10,859 nt of DNA from UBA8518 sp041659585 (GCA_041659585.1 JBAZXY010000040.1:1-10859); one strand, 5' to 3'; shown: positions 1 to 7,137, numbered from the stretch's first letter. Notes: a model not told the origin generated them from the sequence alone. Numbers and translations are program-made.

Positions 1-217
1 CTTCCTGATAAGTCATTACGGCCCAATATAAAGTTGCAATAATTTTTTCTAAGGCATCTGCCACCTCCCGCTTACGGTCAGTATCTTCAATGCGCAAAAT
101 AAAATCACCCGCATTTTTTTTAGCAAACAAATAAGTATATAAGGCGGTGCGAAAGTTTCCCACATGCATATAGCCAGTTGGTGATGGTGCAAAGCGGACG
201 CGAATGTTTTTATTCAT
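1..217 (-). CDS. gltX: Glutamyl-tRNA synthetase, N-terminal part (runs off the left edge)
   Basis: This is the first 72 codons of a class I glutamyl-tRNA synthetase, which charges tRNA-Glu in the cytoplasm. The visible protein begins MNKNIRVRFAPSPTGYMHVG and has the family's ATP-binding HIGH motif as H18-V-G-N21, followed by L-R-I-E-D-T-D-R at about residues 41-48, the segment that contacts the amino acid and tRNA end. The KMSKS motif and anticodon-binding domain lie outside the window. The ATG at 217 overlaps the end of the upstream membrane-protein gene by 8 bp (ATGAATAA shared), which suggests translational coupling. A bacterial GlnRS shares this N-terminal region, and some bacteria carry a non-discriminating GluRS that also charges tRNA-Gln; the visible part cannot tell these apart. 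Confidence 0.93.
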   Translation of the reverse strand, partial: MNKNIRVRFAPSPTGYMHVGNFRTALYTYLFAKKNAGDFILRIEDTDRKREVADALEKIIATLYWAVMTYQE

Positions 218-623
218 TTTCTTTTTTATTCCTCTCTTTTTTAATAATTAAACTATGGACTAAGAATATTGGCAAGGCTACGAGTAACATCGTGATGGCA
301 TCGACTGAATTGGATTGTCGTTGGGCGCTATAGCATTCTTCGCCGGTATTGTTCTTCTTCCATTCTTCATAATCACGCAGCAGATTTTCCAGTTGAACTT
401 CTTGATCCTCTGTAGCTATGCCAACAAAAGCAGCTTTGTCCAAAGCATAGACCGGTGGTTGCTGGTTGCATTGGTTATAGCCGCCTTTTTCCGCCTTGGG
501 AAAAACATAGAATTTCAAAGCCGTGTTAATTAGAGTGCCTGTTCCGACGCCTATAAAAATTAAGCTAATAATTACCGCTAGATAGAGGTAGACTGTGCGA
601 ATCATTTTTACTTTGTCGCTCAT
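210..623 (-). CDS. Small two-helix membrane protein, function unknown
   Basis: This 137-residue protein is not one I can name. It has a hydrophobic segment at about residues 9-36, a polar middle of roughly 70 residues with two cysteines (C52 and C97), and a second hydrophobic segment at about 107-127 followed by a Lys-rich tail (KKERNKKENE). The basic tail predicts a cytoplasmic C-terminus by the positive-inside rule, so the N-terminus would also be inside and the Cys-containing middle outside. It lies 9 bp after the glycosyltransferase stop and overlaps gltX by 8 bp, so it is almost certainly co-transcribed with both. Similar two-helix proteins of unknown role occur in CPR genomes. A link to cell-envelope glycan synthesis is only suggested by its neighbour. 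Confidence 0.8.
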   Translation of the reverse strand: MSDKVKMIRTVYLYLAVIISLIFIGVGTGTLINTALKFYVFPKAEKGGYNQCNQQPPVYALDKAAFVGIATEDQEVQLENLLRDYEEWKKNNTGEECYSAQRQSNSVDAITMLLVALPIFLVHSLIIKKERNKKENE

Positions 624-632
624 ATATTTTGA

Positions 633-1337
633 TTAGTTAAAAATTATTTTTATCGGAAAAAGCACTACGGCACGAAAAATACGTTTGGCTCGATAGCGCG
701 GCTCCTGTGCGAAACGCCATGACCATTCCAGACCTATTTTTCGCCAAAGCTTAGGTGCTCTGCGAACTTTGCCGGTCAGGAAATCCATTCCTCCACCCAC
801 TCCAATGGCTAGACGTATTTGATTATGCTTTCTGGTTTTGAGTGAATGGATGAATTTTTCTTGTCTGGGGGCGCCAAAATTGCACAGCAGTATCTTGCTC
901 TCGAAAATCAAATCATCGATGTGATGGAAATTTTCCAAAACAACACCCCTGATCTTCAACGTGGGATATTTTTTCAATATGGCATACCTAACTTCCTCCC
1001 AAGAACTCAAGCTATGGACATTCATCACTACGGATACCGGATACTGTTTAGTACTGGCCAGAGAGAGAATTTCTTCCATCAAATCCACTCCTGTCAGACG
1101 ACTTTTCAAAATCTTTCCATAACGCAAGAAGGCAAACCACACCCCCACTCCATCAGCTACGCATAAATCAGCTTGATTTAGGATAGTTTTAAATTCATTG
1201 TCTTCCTGTGCGGTCAAAATGAATTCCGGATTCACAGTAGCAATTTGATGTAATCCAGCTTGCTCTAAAAAGGAGGCTGCTTTTTCTAAAATATCTTTTC
1301 GCGATAGATTGTCAATGCGTACACCAAGAATATCCAT
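633..1337 (-). CDS. WecG/TagA/CpsF-family glycosyltransferase (GT26)
   Basis: This 234-residue protein has the usual length and motif order of the family, which transfers a sugar (classically N-acetylmannosamine) from a UDP-sugar to a lipid-linked carrier at the inner face of the membrane during teichoic-acid, enterobacterial-common-antigen or capsule assembly. Visible signatures are A-T34-V-N36-P-E near the N-terminus, A-D62-G-V-G (equivalent to the catalytic Asp of TagA), G155-A-P-R-Q-E-K-F162, G-V-G-G-G-M-D-F at 179-186 and a basic C-terminal region (RRAP, R208, R.KRIFR) that in the family attaches to the membrane. The glycine-rich strand-loop usually found around residue 103 (LLGG type) and the later hh-G-Y-F are replaced by unrelated residues, so donor or acceptor specificity may differ. 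It sits 20 bp after thpR and 9 bp before the membrane-protein gene. Confidence 0.9.
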   Translation of the reverse strand: MDILGVRIDNLSRKDILEKAASFLEQAGLHQIATVNPEFILTAQEDNEFKTILNQADLCVADGVGVWFAFLRYGKILKSRLTGVDLMEEILSLASTKQYPVSVVMNVHSLSSWEEVRYAILKKYPTLKIRGVVLENFHHIDDLIFESKILLCNFGAPRQEKFIHSLKTRKHNQIRLAIGVGGGMDFLTGKVRRAPKLWRKIGLEWSWRFAQEPRYRAKRIFRAVVLFPIKIIFN

Positions 1338-1357
1338 AAATTTATTTTTTGTTCAGT

Positions 1358-1903
1358 TTAGGCATTTAGCGGACAACTTTCTACAATTACGTATTCTCCC
1401 TCTTCAGATTCAAAATCACTCGCCATCACGTCCACACTTTCCACTCCCACCATTAACGGAAAATCACGCTTAACCTCTGGTTTTTCGGGCAATTCGTCCC
1501 ATTGTTTCTTGCGCACTTTTCCGAGCAAGATGTGAGGACGAAATTCCTTTTTAGCACTCGTGAAAATGCCCAGTTCTTTTTCAATATGCTCCATCAACAA
1601 GCGCAGTTCTTCCGAGGGCTCTCCGATCAAGACCACTCTTTTTGCATCTTCCGGTGAAGGACTGAGTTTGATCGTATTCAGGAGGATATCAAACATTTCT
1701 TCCTGCTCACACAGCGCAGTCAATTTCTGACACACTTCCAAGCTAGTGTCATCGTCCACAAAGCCCAAAAAAAGCAAGGAAAGATGCAAATTATCCTCTT
1801 TAGTCCATTTGATTGGCAAGCCTTCCCAGCGCTCCATCACCCGCGCCAGACTTTTGCGGGTTCGCTTAGGTAAATTGATGCTAATATATATTTTTCTCTT
1901 CAT
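1358..1903 (-). CDS. thpR: RNA 2',3'-cyclic phosphodiesterase (2H phosphoesterase, ThpR/LigT-like)
   Basis: This 181-residue protein belongs to the 2H phosphoesterase superfamily, whose ThpR/LigT members hydrolyse 2',3'-cyclic phosphate ends of RNA. Length and fold pattern match. The first catalytic motif is intact as H40-L-S42-L, in the family context LHLSLLFLG. The second reads F-R-P-H124-I-L126-L-G, so the histidine is kept but the Thr/Ser of HxT is Leu. That residue normally helps hold the phosphate, so activity could be altered. The N-terminus is the classical K.YISINLP. The ATG sits at the inner edge of a 20-bp inverted repeat, and no clear Shine-Dalgarno sequence precedes it. It leads a compact operon with the glycosyltransferase 20 bp downstream. 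The family call is secure; the exact substrate is not. Confidence 0.88.
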   Translation of the reverse strand: MKRKIYISINLPKRTRKSLARVMERWEGLPIKWTKEDNLHLSLLFLGFVDDDTSLEVCQKLTALCEQEEMFDILLNTIKLSPSPEDAKRVVLIGEPSEELRLLMEHIEKELGIFTSAKKEFRPHILLGKVRKKQWDELPEKPEVKRDFPLMVGVESVDVMASDFESEEGEYVIVESCPLNA

Positions 1904-2030
1904 CCCGCACTAACTTTGGATACTGTCGTTTTTTATAACAATACCTAAAATTTATATAATTTATGGATTACTAAAATATTTCCGCCCCTAAACATTAACT
2001 ATAAAAAAACATCCAAAGTTAGTGCGGGAT
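1902..2030. repeat. 129-bp element with perfect 20-bp terminal inverted repeats
   Basis: The arms at 1902-1921 (ATCCCGCACTAACTTTGGAT) and 2011-2030 are perfect reverse complements, separated by 89 bp of AT-rich sequence without an open frame. The pentamer TTCAT occurs at 1899-1903 and again at 2030-2034, as a target-site duplication would if the inserted piece is 1904-2029. The left copy includes the thpR start codon. Removing the element would restore a continuous leader with GGGAAT just before ATGAAG. The architecture is that of a miniature inverted-repeat element. An operator or a translation-controlling hairpin is the alternative. No transposase is present to prove mobility. Confidence 0.75.
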
Positions 2031-2075
2031 TCATATTCCCTATTCTATGTCAAAACAGCCATTTAAGCAATGTTT

Positions 2076-2591
2076 TCAGATTCCCAGCGCGGTTTTAACT
2101 TCCTCTAGAAAAGCGAGGTCGCGCACTTTGATGAATTTTCCTTCGTAGCCGTCTGGAGCATCTTTCTTAAGTGTTTCAATAGCCTTATCTAATGAAAGCC
2201 ATTGGATTTGAAAACCATTACTGATTTCTTTTTCCGTGAAGCTGGGAACACCTTTTTTGCCGACCAATTCAGCTAAATAGCAATAGGATTCTTGTCGTAA
2301 GTCCCATTCGTCACGATGTTCAATGATTTTCCCCACTTCTCCTGTCACTGCTATCTGGCAGCCGATTTCCTCCAGCACTTCCCGCGCCAAAGCCTGGGAA
2401 AGATTTTCACCTTCCTCCACTCCTCCGCCGGGCAATTTATGATAATGATTTTTCGTCACTTCCAAGAGCGCAATATTTTTTTCATCATCAAAAACCACCG
2501 CTCGCGCCGCCGTTCTGATTTTCACGTCTTGGCTTTCCGAATGATGTTCTGCGAACAAATCGCTATGCTTGATGATTTTTAACAGTTGCAT
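2076..2591 (-). CDS. Nudix hydrolase
   Basis: This 171-residue protein has one Nudix domain spanning about residues 25-150. The Nudix box GX5EX7REUXEEXGU is complete from G56 to G77 (G56..E62..R70-E71..E74-E75..G77), with Cys at the last hydrophobic position. These residues bind Mg2+ and catalyse hydrolysis of a nucleoside diphosphate linked to another moiety. The preceding YHKLPGGGVE is the standard approach to the box. Upstream, ARAVVFDDEKNIALLEV forms the usual first strands. The substrate cannot be read from sequence: ADP-ribose, oxidised nucleotides and others are all possible. It has its own promoter candidate 34-42 bp upstream of the start. Downstream, 172 bp containing the inverted-repeat element separate it from thpR. 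Confidence 0.92.
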   Translation of the reverse strand: MQLLKIIKHSDLFAEHHSESQDVKIRTAARAVVFDDEKNIALLEVTKNHYHKLPGGGVEEGENLSQALAREVLEEIGCQIAVTGEVGKIIEHRDEWDLRQESYCYLAELVGKKGVPSFTEKEISNGFQIQWLSLDKAIETLKKDAPDGYEGKFIKVRDLAFLEEVKTALGI

Positions 2592-2624
2592 AAAAAAATT
2601 AGCACTAAGTATTTATATACTTAT

Positions 2625-2633
2625 ATTATAGCA
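2625..2633 (-). promoter_or_regulatory. Extended -10 promoter for the Nudix gene
   Basis: Minus-strand TGCTATAAT is a perfect extended -10 (TG-n-TATAAT) with only a poor -35. Transcription would start near 2618, giving a leader of about 27 nt before the ATG at 2591. The flanking 2592-2714 gap is otherwise AT-rich and featureless. Confidence 0.6.
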
Positions 2634-2714
2634 TTAAAAATAATTAATTTATAATCTTTGGTTTAAATTATCTATCTCTTATGAATTTTACAAAACTAAT
2701 TTTATTATGAATAG

Positions 2715-3200
2715 CTATCTTTTCAGTCCGGTGCAACGCCAATTGATTTCGGCAGATCTAGTTTCTTCATTCACCACACAAGCGGGATTGCAACCGGGTC
2801 TCACATTTTTGAGCTTGGCGTCAAACCACCAGGTTTTGGAATTCTCATTATAGGTTCCGGCGCCGAGTGTGTCTCCATTTTGGAGACAATTTTTTTCGGC
2901 AATTGCTTGCGCCTCTGCTTGGGTTAGCTTGCCAGGCATCTGTGGACAAGGAGCAAATTCACAATTCTCACCAGTGCGAGCAACAGCCGAGCCGTCCGGA
3001 CAAATCTTAGCCTCCTCAGTGCAGGCACGCATAGGCATGTCATTATTTATGTCAGGCACTTTTTTCGTTATCGGGGGTTGTTTTTTTTCAATGGTTGGTG
3101 CAATGGCTGTTCTTCCGACTAGCCAAAAAGAAATTCCAAATATCAATGCAAATGCAATTATAACTCCCGCAGATAATACTGGCGATATTTTTCTATTCAT
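2715..3200 (-). CDS. Membrane-anchored, exported cysteine-rich protein of CPR type
   Basis: This 161-residue protein starts MNRKISP and has one hydrophobic segment at about residues 8-29, which acts as a signal anchor, followed by a Pro/Lys-rich linker (about 35-50). The exported part has eight cysteines. The stretch from C60 to C85 includes CPDGSAVARTGENC and then EFAPCP, a Kazal-like spacing that I know as a recurrent module in Patescibacteria. A second part (about 92-158) begins TQAEAQAIAEKNC and ends with PGCNPACVV and NWRCTG, another recurrent CPR motif. Four disulphides are plausible outside the membrane. Function is unknown; Kazal-like modules elsewhere inhibit serine proteases, but I would not transfer that role. 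The gene starts 35 bp after the metallopeptidase stop and is probably read from the same transcript. Confidence 0.85.
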   Translation of the reverse strand: MNRKISPVLSAGVIIAFALIFGISFWLVGRTAIAPTIEKKQPPITKKVPDINNDMPMRACTEEAKICPDGSAVARTGENCEFAPCPQMPGKLTQAEAQAIAEKNCLQNGDTLGAGTYNENSKTWWFDAKLKNVRPGCNPACVVNEETRSAEINWRCTGLKR

Positions 3201-3235
3201 ATAACTTTTTTATATTAATTTTATTATCCATATTT

Positions 3236-5119
3236 TCAAGCCACTTCATCCAATGCATATCTATCTTTTATTTTTTCCCAAATATGCAAAGAATAATATT
3301 CCGGTTCTTTTATCTTATCCAATTCAATCAAGCCCAATTCTGCCAGAGCAACTAATGCATCCAAACCGACACCTCCCACAAACGCATATTTTATAGCGTC
3401 GCTTTTCTCTAATTCATCCAGGAGAATTTTCTGCTCCAAATAGGCCGTGTTGCTGCTATCTGCCAGCCTGCCATCACCCGCATCAAAAGATGAGCCGCGA
3501 TTAAACAGCCGGCCAACTCTATCCAAGGCCAACTTCAGGTGGGATTTTACTTTATTTTCATAGCCAGCTTCATCCATAAATCCCAAATCTTTCTTTATTT
3601 TTTCTGCTTTGATGGCACTCTGATAGAATTCTTTGACGCAATCGAGAAAGTTCCCGCCTTCGATTTTTTTTAGCATAGCCCGCACATAATGTACGTGCGG
3701 AAGAGATTGCGTATTAAAAGCTCGGCGAGAAATCAGGTCCTGATTATACATCGCCCCACCTTCAGAAATAATCCCGCTTCTTCCCAGTCCGACCTTTTCC
3801 ATTATGCGCAATTGGAGACCGGCTCTATTTTCTGCTTGTAAAACATGCCCCTCTATTTCATGGGCCAGCAGAACCGCCACGGCATCATAGGCACTTTTTG
3901 CCTGATCTCCGGATTTAATGACTTTCTGCCCCCCGTTTACTGACATTGACTTGGTTTCCGCCCTGGCAATAAATTGCCATTTGTTATCCGGTGCCGGCCC
4001 AATCCTATCGGAATCATAGATGTCTTCGGCCAAGTCACTGCGTAGATTATAGTGATCCAGTAACTCATTAACCATCTCACGATATTCATCTGCGCTAATC
4101 GATTTATCCAACATGACTTTCTTCTGGTCTAATCCAATCTCCTTCATCTTGGCCTCCTCTTGCAGCATATTCTCTACATATTTTTTTTCCAATCCATTAG
4201 CATAGGACGATATCTCGGGAGTGATCTGCGTAGCCCACGCGGCATTTTCTTGCCGTGAACCGCCATGTTGCAAGAGATCCAATCGGGAATAGTTCTTATC
4301 CGCGCTGCTTAGTCCGGGAAAGAGGTTAAGTAATTCTTGTTCTTCAGCGCTCAATGCCTCATCGCCAATGGCTTCTTTCATCTGATCAATTACCACGGCA
4401 TCTCCAAACAATGAAGCAAGAGAAATATTAATCCGCTCCCGATAGAGTTTCAGGATTTTTCTTTTGGCCTCAGCCAGATTGCCTGACTCAACTAGCAATT
4501 GCTCTTCCTGCTCTTTGATTTCTTTTTTCAAATCGCGATAACCCTTGACCTTTTCCAATGAAATGCCAGGATCCAAGACTAGATTAATTTTTTTTGAAAA
4601 TTGGATCTGCTCAAGACTGCCCAGGTTTCCATCAGCATCTAGATTTGATTCAATTTTTTCAAGCATCCTCCCGTCAGAAAAGGTCCGGCTTTTTCCAGAC
4701 AGAGCCGTTCTTTTTTTAGCTGCGACATTCTTCAAATCATTTCTGTGTGCAAAAAGAAAGGCTTCTATTTCTGTCAGTGTTTCACCTTCCACAGCAACGC
4801 CCACCGTATCTAGGAATTCCTTTTTGCCGTCAGCTGTCGTCAAATATTCCAGATAGAAAAAAGTGCTCTTGGTTTTAGTTAGGAAAATATTTTCTATTTT
4901 TTCTCCCAAAGTATTTTCGAAATGAAGCAATTCTTTTCGTTCCGTCTCGGAAAGCTCCAACTTGCCAAGCTCTCCCGATTCCAACTTCTTCAACTTCGCC
5001 ACCTTTTCTCCAATCCCAAAAGACGCTCTTTCTGGATAGCGATGTGTCTTTTCTTCCACTGATGGCGTGACCGGTGCTTCTGACTTCCCTGTCTCAAGAT
5101 TAGGATATCCCTCTTTCAT
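3236..5119 (-). CDS. Large HExxxH metallopeptidase-like protein (DUF1704 / MATCAP-type)
   Basis: This 627-residue protein carries a zinc-peptidase core near its C-terminal third: L-L-A-H420-E421-I-E-G-H425-V-L-Q, then I-S-E453-G-G-A-M-Y-N-Q-D about 28 residues later. The HExxxH spacing, with a downstream EG.A.YN segment as third ligand, is the layout of the DUF1704 family, which includes the eukaryotic MATCAP tubulin C-terminal tyrosine carboxypeptidases. The strand before it (KSMSVNGGQKVIKSGD) also fits. Residues 1-60 are polar and low in complexity; about 194-228 is a likely coiled coil; the C-terminal 100 residues are predicted helical. No signal peptide or membrane segment is seen, so the protein should be cytoplasmic. 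The exact substrate is unknown; removal of C-terminal aromatic residues would be the family-based guess. A terminator and an extended -10 promoter lie upstream, so it starts its own unit. Confidence 0.8.
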   Translation of the reverse strand: MKEGYPNLETGKSEAPVTPSVEEKTHRYPERASFGIGEKVAKLKKLESGELGKLELSETERKELLHFENTLGEKIENIFLTKTKSTFFYLEYLTTADGKKEFLDTVGVAVEGETLTEIEAFLFAHRNDLKNVAAKKRTALSGKSRTFSDGRMLEKIESNLDADGNLGSLEQIQFSKKINLVLDPGISLEKVKGYRDLKKEIKEQEEQLLVESGNLAEAKRKILKLYRERINISLASLFGDAVVIDQMKEAIGDEALSAEEQELLNLFPGLSSADKNYSRLDLLQHGGSRQENAAWATQITPEISSYANGLEKKYVENMLQEEAKMKEIGLDQKKVMLDKSISADEYREMVNELLDHYNLRSDLAEDIYDSDRIGPAPDNKWQFIARAETKSMSVNGGQKVIKSGDQAKSAYDAVAVLLAHEIEGHVLQAENRAGLQLRIMEKVGLGRSGIISEGGAMYNQDLISRRAFNTQSLPHVHYVRAMLKKIEGGNFLDCVKEFYQSAIKAEKIKKDLGFMDEAGYENKVKSHLKLALDRVGRLFNRGSSFDAGDGRLADSSNTAYLEQKILLDELEKSDAIKYAFVGGVGLDALVALAELGLIELDKIKEPEYYSLHIWEKIKDRYALDEVA

Positions 5120-5198
5120 AAGCCCTAGATTATTGTCAATTATTTTAAAATTAAGTTGCTAATAGCATCAAGTTATGATTCCTTGAAAGCACATTTTC

Positions 5199-5207
5199 AT
5201 TATACCA
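5199..5207 (-). promoter_or_regulatory. Extended -10 promoter for the metallopeptidase gene
   Basis: Minus-strand TGGTATAAT is a perfect extended -10, identical to the one ahead of the rhuM-like gene. It follows directly after the terminator at 5215-5240, as expected for a unit boundary. The -35 region is weak. The leader would be about 72 nt. A second, poorer candidate (TTGATG, 18 bp, TAAAAT) lies at 5142-5171. Confidence 0.55.
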
Positions 5208-5214
5208 CCAAAAC

Positions 5215-5240
5215 AAAAACACCGCTTGCGGGGTGTTTTT
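5215..5240 (-). terminator. Intrinsic terminator, bidirectional
   Basis: AAAACACC (5216-5223) pairs with GGTGTTTT (5232-5239), extended by one A-T pair on the outside, around an 8-nt loop. The minus strand continues T5-G-T4 after the stem, and the plus strand continues in T6, so it can stop transcription either way. For the minus strand it closes the pepE-transglutaminase unit. Confidence 0.8.
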
Positions 5241-5282
5241 TCAAATAGTCATAATTACACATACACTTTTCAACAGTTAACC

Positions 5283-5308
5283 AGAGCCTGCTGCATTGCA
5301 CAGGCTCT
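5283..5308. other. 8-bp hairpin just after the transglutaminase-like stop
   Basis: AGAGCCTG (5283-5290) and CAGGCTCT (5301-5308) are perfect complements around a 10-nt loop that can form a further 3 bp. A T-run follows on the plus strand only, where no gene ends. On the transcribed minus strand no U-run follows. It may protect the 3' end of the message or assist the terminator 43 bp further on. Confidence 0.5.
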
Positions 5309-5311
5309 TTT

Positions 5312-6523
5312 TTATTGCTTGTTATTCTCGTTATATAAGCGTATCTGTTTTTGAACTTCCTCTATAATGCCTTCCTTTCTTTCTCCTTCTGCCCTTTCAA
5401 TTTGTCTGGATATGCGACGCACTAGTTCGATTGAATTTTCTGAAGCGGTTTGGTAGAAACTTTCATCGCCCGATCTCCATAATCTTTGCAACATTTCAAA
5501 TTTTTCTTGCAGCTCTGCCAGAACCTCCGCTTCTTCTTGATTAGTCAAAGATTTCAGAAAATCCTTAGCGCTCTCACCCGCCACCCCATGAATATTTCTT
5601 ATGCGAATCCTCTCTGATTGCATAGCCTCGGACTCGCGTAAATGCTTGATATGAGTAAACATTTTTTCAAAGACATTGCCAAGCTGCTCCGTTGGCATCA
5701 ATTTATTTTTGTTTTTTGCGATATATTCTTTGGCATAAATTTTATCCCTATTGTCCTCATCGATGGAATCATCATCTGACTCATTGTCCATATTAAGAAA
5801 ATTGCCCAGCACAAAAGCAATGATTTCGCTATTATCCCCATAGGGCAAGAGCTGATAATCAATCATCGGATCATCAATTTTTAAGACGGGAACATCAGTA
5901 ATGGAAATTTCTTGCGGATCAATTTTTTTGCATTGAGTCTCCCCATTACGAAAATCCACATACCACCATTCTCCACTAGCTAGCTTAACCAGATTAACTA
6001 CATGCCCCACCGGATTCGCATAATAGGTCTCGATGCCGGCACTCTCCAGAATCTCGGCACCCAAGACTGCAGCGCCGACGCAGTTAAAAAGATTTTGCTC
6101 GCGCATAGCTTTCGGCCAAGAACTCCATCGAGAACTTCCTTCGGACTCTTGAAACGTAGCGGCTTTTTGGGTTATTTTGTCATGCATTTGCAAAACATAT
6201 TCTTTTTCCAATTGAGCCTTTATTTCCAGATTGTCTGCCATGACAATATTTTTGATTTTCATCTCATCCGGTTCCAATCGCCACTCTAGCAAAAGCCGTC
6301 TGGCATCATGCATCATGGATTGAAACATCCATGCTTTTATTTCTGCATTAGAAAAGTTTTCCATATCTGCTGGAACTTTTTCACAATCCACTACCAAATC
6401 AACCCACATCTGGGATAGACTTTTCTTTTCTTCCAGCGTCAATTCTTTTTCAAGGACAGACTCCTTATTTTCAGCAGCGGCATTTTCTCCACTCGAAACA
6501 GCGGGAGTGAACATTTTTTCCAT
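5312..6523 (-). CDS. Transglutaminase-like (papain-fold) domain protein
   Basis: This 403-residue protein has a transglutaminase-type core at about residues 145-192: N-C148-V-G-A-A-V-L-G, then V-G-H174-V-V-N-L-V, then E-W-W-Y-V-D190-F. The order Cys-His-Asp, with the His about 26 residues after the Cys and the Asp in a W.YVD strand, is the classical catalytic triad arrangement, so it may be a cysteine protease, amidase or cross-linking enzyme. The flanks are unusual: about 140 mostly helical, charged residues before the core, an acidic stretch around 246-259 (ESDDDSIDEDNRD), and a long helical C-terminus. No signal peptide or membrane segment is seen, so a cytoplasmic location is likely. The gene starts 20 bp after the PepE-like gene and is followed by a hairpin and terminator. 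The family-level call is good; the reaction is unknown. Confidence 0.75.
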   Translation of the reverse strand: MEKMFTPAVSSGENAAAENKESVLEKELTLEEKKSLSQMWVDLVVDCEKVPADMENFSNAEIKAWMFQSMMHDARRLLLEWRLEPDEMKIKNIVMADNLEIKAQLEKEYVLQMHDKITQKAATFQESEGSSRWSSWPKAMREQNLFNCVGAAVLGAEILESAGIETYYANPVGHVVNLVKLASGEWWYVDFRNGETQCKKIDPQEISITDVPVLKIDDPMIDYQLLPYGDNSEIIAFVLGNFLNMDNESDDDSIDEDNRDKIYAKEYIAKNKNKLMPTEQLGNVFEKMFTHIKHLRESEAMQSERIRIRNIHGVAGESAKDFLKSLTNQEEAEVLAELQEKFEMLQRLWRSGDESFYQTASENSIELVRRISRQIERAEGERKEGIIEEVQKQIRLYNENNKQ

Positions 6524-6543
6524 ACATTTTAGCAGTTAGATAA

Positions 6544-7137
6544 TTAATTACCAACCTCCACAGCAACAAATCCCGTTTCTTTTATCGCGTAAACCGGCAG
6601 GCTTTCTGCATATTCTTCCAGCATCCTCAACCTATCCTTCCCGCTTGTTGCCGCATATTCTCCAGTTGATAAATAATGCGTTATCATCTTCACGTGCAGC
6701 ATATCTAATCCTTCAAAGATTTTATCACTATCCTGGTCATAATAATATTTCGCAAACACTATAGCGCCAGCCGAAGAACCTGCTACAATCTTGCCCTCAA
6801 ACAGTTCCTGGAGATTCGAGACTTTTTCCAACTGCGTTTGAAGCATCGGTGTGGATCCGCCTCGGATATAGACAATGTCACACCATTTGACCTGCTTGGC
6901 AAATTCCCCCACGTTATCACTGGCGATTTCAAATTCAATCTTCTTCTCATCCGCCTGCGCCATAAATTTAGCCTGATGTTGTTCGGATAATTCATCCCAT
7001 CGATCTTTTTCTGCTGCAAAATAAACCAACAAAACCTTGACTGTCCCAGAGACAGAATTCAGAATCTTTTTATAATAATTATCATTGTTTTCACAAGGGA
7101 CACCGGTCATTCCGCCATGAAGAAAATACTTGGTCAT
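6544..7137 (-). CDS. Peptidase E-like protein (S51 family)
   Basis: This 197-residue protein matches the S51 fold, which includes PepE (an Asp-X dipeptidase) and cyanophycinase. Key segments are the N-terminal strand Y-F-L-H-G-G, I-R-G-G-S-T-P-M-L at 91-99 (normally GGN, here GGS), the nucleophile elbow A-G-S-S122-A-G-A at 119-125, D134/D136 shortly after it, and M-I-T-H154-Y-L. Ser, acid and His are all present in the family order. It is somewhat shorter than typical PepE. There is no signal peptide, so it should act in the cytoplasm on small peptides. A copy of the 35-bp array repeat lies 45 bp upstream of its start. It shares a unit with the transglutaminase-like gene. Confidence 0.85.
   Translation of the reverse strand: MTKYFLHGGMTGVPCENNDNYYKKILNSVSGTVKVLLVYFAAEKDRWDELSEQHQAKFMAQADEKKIEFEIASDNVGEFAKQVKWCDIVYIRGGSTPMLQTQLEKVSNLQELFEGKIVAGSSAGAIVFAKYYYDQDSDKIFEGLDMLHVKMITHYLSTGEYAATSGKDRLRMLEEYAESLPVYAIKETGFVAVEVGN

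Noticed and set aside
846..1166. Plus-strand open frame inside the glycosyltransferase gene
   Set aside because: It lies opposite a gene with clear family motifs and its translation has no recognisable features.
5134..5139. TTGACA just before the metallopeptidase start as a -35 box
   Set aside because: A matching -10 would fall inside the coding region; the extended -10 at 5199-5207 is a better promoter.
5283..5313. Plus-strand intrinsic terminator
   Set aside because: The hairpin plus T-run looks like one, but no plus-strand gene ends here; kept only as a hairpin after the transglutaminase-like gene.
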